This document shows, one piece after another, positions 7,181-11,368 of a stretch of DNA of 11,368 nucleotides (its first letter is position 1; each line of letters opens with the position of its first letter). This DNA is from Oscillospiraceae bacterium. GTDB taxonomy: Bacteria > Bacillota > Clostridia > Oscillospirales > Oscillospiraceae. The position numbers and the translations under genes are program-made. A model generated the notes under the pieces. The model was not told where the DNA came from, searched no databases, and was given only the letters and a program-made list of their open reading frames with translations. The stretch is from contig JAFRAF010000106.1 of NCBI GenBank assembly GCA_017405545.1, positions 1-11,368 on the forward strand. The letters run 5' to 3'.

Positions 7181-8943
7181 TGTTCCTCACCTCCGGCAAG
7201 TGCTTCTATCTCCACAGCCATCTGATCCATGATGGCTTCGCATTCCTGGGCGTATGTCTCAACAGGCAGCGCTTTGGCTCGTCCTATCTTCTCCTTTGCG
7301 GGGATATCCAGCAGATCCTGCATCTCCACGCCTCTGGCGATGGCCACTCTGGCCAGCTCATCAAAGCGGAGTATCAACTGGAGAAGACTGCACTGCATAT
7401 CAAAGGGGAAGTACTGGTCGTAATCCACAAATGCGTTCTGCTGCAGGAAGTCCTCTCGTATCATCTTCGCCGTCTCAAGGGTTAGCCTGTCGCCAGCCGA
7501 GAGGGAATCCATACCCACCAGCTTGACTATCTCCTGCAGCTCAGCCTCTGACTGGAGCATGGCCATGGCCTTGTCTCTGCATTTCATGAATGCGGGGCTC
7601 ACGTTGTCGTCGTACCAGGATCTGAGGCCGTGCAGGTAGAGTGAATAGGAGTTGAGCCAGTTGATGGCCGGGAAGTGACGGGCGTAAGCAAGTGCGGAAT
7701 CCAGTCCCCAGAACACCTTGACTATACGCATCGTCGCCTGGCTGACAGGCTCGGATATATCGCCGCCCGGAGGTGAAACGGCTCCGATGGCGGTGAGGCT
7801 GCCCTTGCGTCCGTCGCCGCCGATGCACTCAACGCAGCCGGCGCGCTCATAGAATTGGGCAAGACGGCTGGAGAGGTACGCGGGATAACCCTCTTCGCCG
7901 GGCATCTCCTCCAGACGTCCGGACATCTCACGCAGGGCCTCTGCCCAGCGGGATGTGGAGTCTGCCAGTATGGCCACGTCATAGCCCATGTCCCTGTAAT
8001 ACTCCGCTATGGTTATGCCGGTGTATATGGAGGCCTCACGGGCAGCAACGGGCATATCCGAAGTATTCGCTATGAGGACGGTACGTTTCATAAGGGATTC
8101 ACCGGAACGGGGATCCTTCAGCTCGGGGAATTCATTCAGAACGTCCGTCATCTCGTTGCCGCGCTCGCCGCAGCCGATGTATACGACCACGTCCACGTCA
8201 GCCCACTTCGCCAGCTGGTGCTGAACGACGGTCTTTCCACTTCCGAATGGTCCGGGTACGGCGGCTGTTCCGCCCTTTGCGAGGGGGAAGAATGTGTCTA
8301 TTATTCTCTGGCCGGAGCCCAGAGGCTTTTCCGGCGTGAATTTCTGATTGTAGGGTCTGCCCACACGGACAGGCCATTTCTGCATCAGGCTGATGCTGAC
8401 GTCCTCGCCCCTGGCGGTGGTGACCTTTGCCACAGTCTCCTCCACGGTGAAGTCGCCGCCTCTCACATAGCTTATCCTGCCTGAGATGTTCGGCGGCACC
8501 ATGATCTTATGGAGCAGTGCGGTTGTCTCTTCCACCGTGCCGATGACCGAGCCGCCCACAACCTCGTCTCCGACGGCCACGGTGGGGGTGAACGTCCATT
8601 TTTTCTCTCTGTCGAGGGCGGGCACGCTTACGCCTCTGGCGATGGTCTCGCCGGCGATGGCCATGATGCCCTCCAGGGGGCGCTGAATGCCGTCATAGAT
8701 ATTCTCCAGAAGGCCGGGCCCCAGCTCAACGGAGAGCGGCATGCCTGTTGTTTCGACCTCCGCGCCCGGTCCCAGGCCAGAAGTCTCCTCATATACCTGT
8801 ATGGAGGCTTTATCTCCGGTCATGTTGAGTATCTCGCCGATAAGCTGCTGTTTGCCCACACGGACCACGTCGGCCATGTTTGCCTCAGGCAGGCCCTCAG
8901 CGACCACCAGAGGTCCGGAGACCTTGATAATCCTTCCGCTCAT
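7177..8943 (-). CDS. atpA (ntpA): V-type ATPase catalytic subunit A
   Basis: A 588-residue catalytic subunit, full length for the family. Three copies alternate with subunit B in the cytoplasmic head and hydrolyse or make ATP. The N-terminal barrel starts [18 protein letters not shown]. The A-specific insertion lies at about residues 110-190, including [15 protein letters not shown]. Walker A GPFGSGKT is at 231-238, followed by GCGERGNEM with the catalytic Glu260. Next come [20 protein letters not shown], the [13 protein letters not shown] loop and the C-terminal helical domain. The GPFGSGKT P-loop and the insertion separate it from F-type beta subunits. ATG 8941-8943 was chosen because the conserved MSGRI start follows. 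A GGAAGG site lies slightly far upstream. The gene is 25 bases past subunit F and overlaps subunit B by GTGA. The frame and key residues are intact, unlike several neighbours. Confidence 0.97.
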   Translation of the reverse strand: MSGRIIKVSGPLVVAEGLPEANMADVVRVGKQQLIGEILNMTGDKASIQVYEETSGLGPGAEVETTGMPLSVELGPGLLENIYDGIQRPLEGIMAIAGETIARGVSVPALDREKKWTFTPTVAVGDEVVGGSVIGTVEETTALLHKIMVPPNISGRISYVRGGDFTVEETVAKVTTARGEDVSISLMQKWPVRVGRPYNQKFTPEKPLGSGQRIIDTFFPLAKGGTAAVPGPFGSGKTVVQHQLAKWADVDVVVYIGCGERGNEMTDVLNEFPELKDPRSGESLMKRTVLIANTSDMPVAAREASIYTGITIAEYYRDMGYDVAILADSTSRWAEALREMSGRLEEMPGEEGYPAYLSSRLAQFYERAGCVECIGGDGRKGSLTAIGAVSPPGGDISEPVSQATMRIVKVFWGLDSALAYARHFPAINWLNSYSLYLHGLRSWYDDNVSPAFMKCRDKAMAMLQSEAELQEIVKLVGMDSLSAGDRLTLETAKMIREDFLQQNAFVDYDQYFPFDMQCSLLQLILRFDELARVAIARGVEMQDLLDIPAKEKIGRAKALPVETYAQECEAIMDQMAVEIEALAGGEEQ

Positions 8944-8968
8944 ATATAATGTGCCTTCCTTCCTTACC

Positions 8969-9280
8969 TTAAAGTATGTTTGCACCTACAGCCCGCTCAA
9001 CCGCGGCGTTCAGGGCCGTCTGTCCCAGGCCCAGCGAGCCGTCCCTGCCGGGTATAAGGATGACGGCGGGGACAAGGCTGTCCTTGTATTTATCGATTTC
9101 CGGAGCAAGCGTCTCGTAGAAGCTCTCTGTTACATATATTATCGCGTGTTCCCCGTCCTTCGCCAGCTTGCGGAAGGTCGCAATCGCCTCCTGCTCGCCC
9201 TCCACCGGGAAGACCTCAAGCCCCAGGGCGGAAAACGCGATTATGCTGTCCTTTTCTCCAAGTACGCCTATCTTATACAT
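8969..9280 (-). CDS. atpF: V-type ATPase subunit F (NtpG type)
   Basis: A 103-residue central-stalk subunit that binds subunit D at the base of the head and tunes rotation. It starts [20 protein letters not shown], the standard opening of the family. It then has a Rossmann-like alternation with [19 protein letters not shown] and a [15 protein letters not shown] loop, and ends in an amphipathic helix ([16 protein letters not shown]). Length and motifs are normal. Its ATG overlaps the last codons of the subunit C frame by 8 bases, so it is likely translated by coupling. It lies between C and A, the usual place in Firmicutes operons. Any loss of translation caused by the frameshift in C could lower its expression. 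The frame is intact. Confidence 0.93.
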   Translation of the reverse strand: MYKIGVLGEKDSIIAFSALGLEVFPVEGEQEAIATFRKLAKDGEHAIIYVTESFYETLAPEIDKYKDSLVPAVILIPGRDGSLGLGQTALNAAVERAVGANIL

Positions 9281-9494
9281 CTATCTCACGCAGCCTTTCC
9301 CTGAGCACCTCGGAGGGCACTCCCGCAAGTCTGCCGGTCAGCAGGACGCGTATGGCGCTTATCTCATTCTCCACCGCGCATATGTATCCAGCCGGTATCC
9401 TCTCGCTGAAGCTGTACTCCTTAACCCAGTATAAGAAGTTTATCACTGCGTTGTCGCAGCTGCGCTCAAACTCAGTAAGGCTCCCCTCGCGCAT
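9273..9494 (-). pseudogene. atpC (ntpC): V-type ATPase subunit C, C-terminal part in a shifted frame
   Basis: The frame encodes the C-terminal end of subunit C: EGSLTEFERSCDNAVINFLY, then FSERIPAGYICAVENEISAI and RVLLTGRLAGVPSEVLRERL. The pattern of a Phe-Glu-Arg helix, Ala-x-Glu-Asn-Glu-Ile, then Arg-Val/Ile-Leu-Leu-Thr-Gly and Leu-Arg-Glu is characteristic of the AC39/NtpC C terminus. It is not an independent gene. It lacks a Shine-Dalgarno site and continues exactly where the upstream frame loses similarity, near 9494. One extra base between 9495 and 9494 would restore a continuous protein of about 338 residues, the normal size. It overlaps the start of subunit F by 8 bases. Confidence 0.88.
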
Positions 9495-10288
9495 GCCGTC
9501 TCGGCCAGTACCGCGGCGTCATAGAGATATGAGCCCGCATAGTGGACAGCCAGGGGCGCCTTTGACGACACCGTGGCCACCAGCTGCCTTACGCTCACGT
9601 CTCCGCCCTCGCAGAGTATGCGGTTGAGGAAGACCGAGTCCTTGTGCATCCTCACCGCGCGAACAGCGGAGCGCAGATTCGCAGCGTCGATGGATATCTT
9701 TGCGTACTTTATAAGAAAGTCGCTTCCGGACTTAAAAGCCTGCTCACTGAGTTCTTTGAAATATGCCCTGTCAAGTATGATGTCCGCGGACTGCGGATCA
9801 CCGGTCGTCGCAAGGCTCTCCTTTGCCTGCATCATGGCCTCGCCCAGGAAGGGAGGAATGCTGAACATGTCCTCCTCATGATATGCCCTGCTCAGGGCCT
9901 CCGGAGCCATGCGCCCGCATTTGGAATAAAGTCGCTGTCCGTCCGTACCCTGTGCCTGCGCCTTCAGGATGACCTTCGCGTTGTGATAGTCGTACTTCAT
10001 CCTGAAAAGGTTCAGTATCTGGCTGTCGGGCAGGATATTCAAAAGTTCCTGATACAACTCGTCTCTGTGCTTCGACAGCACCAGCTCTATCTCCTTGGAA
10101 CCCATCGCGCTCATATCCGGATAGCCGCACTCCTCCAGGACCTTTGCCGTGTCCTCGAAATTGCTGGCCTCCAGCATGCGCTCGATCCTGTCCTTGTTCA
10201 GCTGCTGCGGCTTCAGGGCCCAGATCATGCCAGATGAGAATAAATAATCCTGTCTGTCGACTTTTCCCTTGTCAAATCTTGCCGCCAA
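9443..10288 (-). pseudogene. atpC (ntpC): V-type ATPase subunit C, N-terminal part with frameshifted end
   Basis: Subunit C (AC39/NtpC family) is the funnel-shaped link between the central stalk and the membrane rotor ring. This frame carries about residues 1-265, mostly helical: SSGMIWALKPQQLNKDRIER, LEECGYPDM, then NILPDSQILNLFRMKYDYHN and AKVILKAQAQG, and later LIKYAKISIDAANLRSAVRA. These are typical helices of the family. After AVLAETA (ending near 9494) the true C terminus continues in the next frame, and the remaining codons here are out of frame. The start is TTG 10286-10288, supported by AAAGGAGG at good spacing, 32 bases past subunit E. There is no slippery heptamer at the shift, so programmed frameshifting is unlikely. 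A lost base, real or by error, is the simplest reading. Confidence 0.88.
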
Positions 10289-10320
10289 GGTCCAAGCCTC
10301 CTTTCATAAAGCCCTTGCTG

Positions 10321-10920
10321 TTAATCGAACAGAATCTTTGATACGTCTCTTGAAATATCCCGCTTTGAAATCCTCAGCAGGGTCTCAAGGCTGCAGTTCA
10401 TCTCCACGTCTCCGTCTATGAGGATAAGGCCGCCCGCCATGTCTCTGGTCTCCTCTGAAAGAGTGAGGCCGGCGTTTTTCCCCTCCCCCGCCAAGAGCTC
10501 ATTGGCCAGGGTGCACACCTTTTTGCCGTAGTTGGCCCTGTCCTTTTTGGAGAAGATAAGCTGCTCTTTGCCGTTGCGTGAGGCCTTGAACGCCTGAACC
10601 GCCAGGAATCTGGTGTACTCATCCTCCGGCAGGTTCTGCAGCATCTCCATCGCCCTGTCAAACGCGGTGGAAATCAGATCCTGCTTTTCGGCCAGCACGC
10701 GTTTTTTCGCCTCCAGCTCAGCCACGCTGCCCAGTCGCTCAAGACGCTGCTCGGCGTCCTTGGCGCCCTTTTTCACCAGCGCCCAATAGACCTCCTGTGC
10801 CTTTTTGTCGCTGTCTGATTTTATCTCCTCTCATTTGGCCTCCGCCTCCGCACGGATCTCGTCGACCTGTGCCTGGGTATCCTCCTCAATGCGGCGAGTT
10901 ATGGTTTCGATACCGTTCAT
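10321..10920 (-). pseudogene. atpE (ntpE): V-type ATPase subunit E, interrupted by an in-frame TGA
   Basis: Subunit E forms the peripheral stalk that holds the head still against rotation. The frame from ATG 10918-10920 would give 199 residues, the family size. Its N-terminal third is a charged coiled-coil helix: NGIETITRRIEEDTQAQVDE, then IRAEAEAK. TGA follows at 10831-10833 (codon 30). Reading on gives EEIKSDSDKKAQEVYWALVK. The C-terminal domain includes FLAVQAFKASRNGKEQLIFS and a GGLILIDGDVEMNCSLETLL stretch, which is diagnostic for E. The normal residue at the stop is probably Cys, Gly or Arg, one base away from TGA. Just after the stop is a GAGAGGAGATAAAA stretch that looks like a Shine-Dalgarno site, and an in-frame GTG lies at 10774-10776, so partial restart is conceivable. 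The gene sits between K and C as usual. Confidence 0.87.
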
Positions 10921-10942
10921 AATCCCCTATCCTTTCAGCTGT

Positions 10943-11368
<426 letters not shown>

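Noticed and set aside
6083..7225. Long plus-strand open frame opposite V-ATPase subunit B (380 codons)
   Set aside because: It is antisense to a strongly conserved gene, has no recognisable domain, and its length follows from the codon bias of the other strand.
9273..9494. A separate small gene between subunits C and F
   Set aside because: Its sequence is the expected C terminus of subunit C, it has no Shine-Dalgarno site, and it starts where the upstream frame fails.
6587..10833. Stop-codon reassignment or selenocysteine/pyrrolysine recoding
   Set aside because: The two premature stops are TAA and TGA, TAA ends D and K normally and TGA ends A normally, and neither affected position is known to be Sec or Pyl. 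Recoding would not explain the frameshift in C.

Overview
The window looks like a moderately GC-rich anaerobic Firmicute, probably a gut-type Clostridia. The reasons are a V-type ATPase operon in the order K-E-C-F-A-B-D, a clostridial type of phage head module, and Shine-Dalgarno sites of the GGAGG kind before most genes. Genus-level assignment is not possible from sequence alone. Apart from a short fragment at the left edge, every gene is on the minus strand, so transcription runs from right to left.

Right part (about 4990-11368): a V/A-type ATPase operon. In order of transcription it holds subunit K (membrane rotor ring, 5' end outside the window), E (peripheral stalk), C (rotor/stator connector), F (central stalk), A (catalytic), B (nucleotide-binding, non-catalytic) and D (central stalk). 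Subunit I would be expected just beyond the right edge. K carries the residues that bind Na+ in the Enterococcus hirae rotor ring, so the enzyme is probably Na+-coupled. Three subunits are broken as read: B by an in-frame TAA (6587-6589), C by a one-base frameshift near 9494, and E by an in-frame TGA (10831-10833). K, F, A and D are open. Three different lesions in one operon mean either real decay or sequence errors. No single recoding mechanism explains all three.

Middle (4819-4989): a short spacer with two stem-loops. One is a good intrinsic terminator for minus-strand transcripts, probably the end of the V-ATPase operon.

Left part (about 174-4818): a tailed-phage head and packaging module in canonical order: small terminase, large terminase, portal, prohead protease, decoration protein and major capsid protein. 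Its codon use looks like that of the V-ATPase genes. The large terminase has no ATG, GTG or TTG at its expected start and seems to begin at a CTG overlapping the small-terminase stop. No integrase, repressor or replication gene lies between it and the V-ATPase operon.

Left edge (1-170): a plus-strand piece of an ECF-type ABC transporter ATPase with very high GC3. It stops just after the LSGGQ signature, exactly where the capsid gene also breaks off. This is a chimeric junction, either an assembly artefact or a rearrangement.

I see no RNA gene, CRISPR array, insertion sequence or convincing new system. The points worth a second look are the cluster of lesions, the chimeric junction, the odd terminase start, the isolated phage module and the structured B-D spacer.
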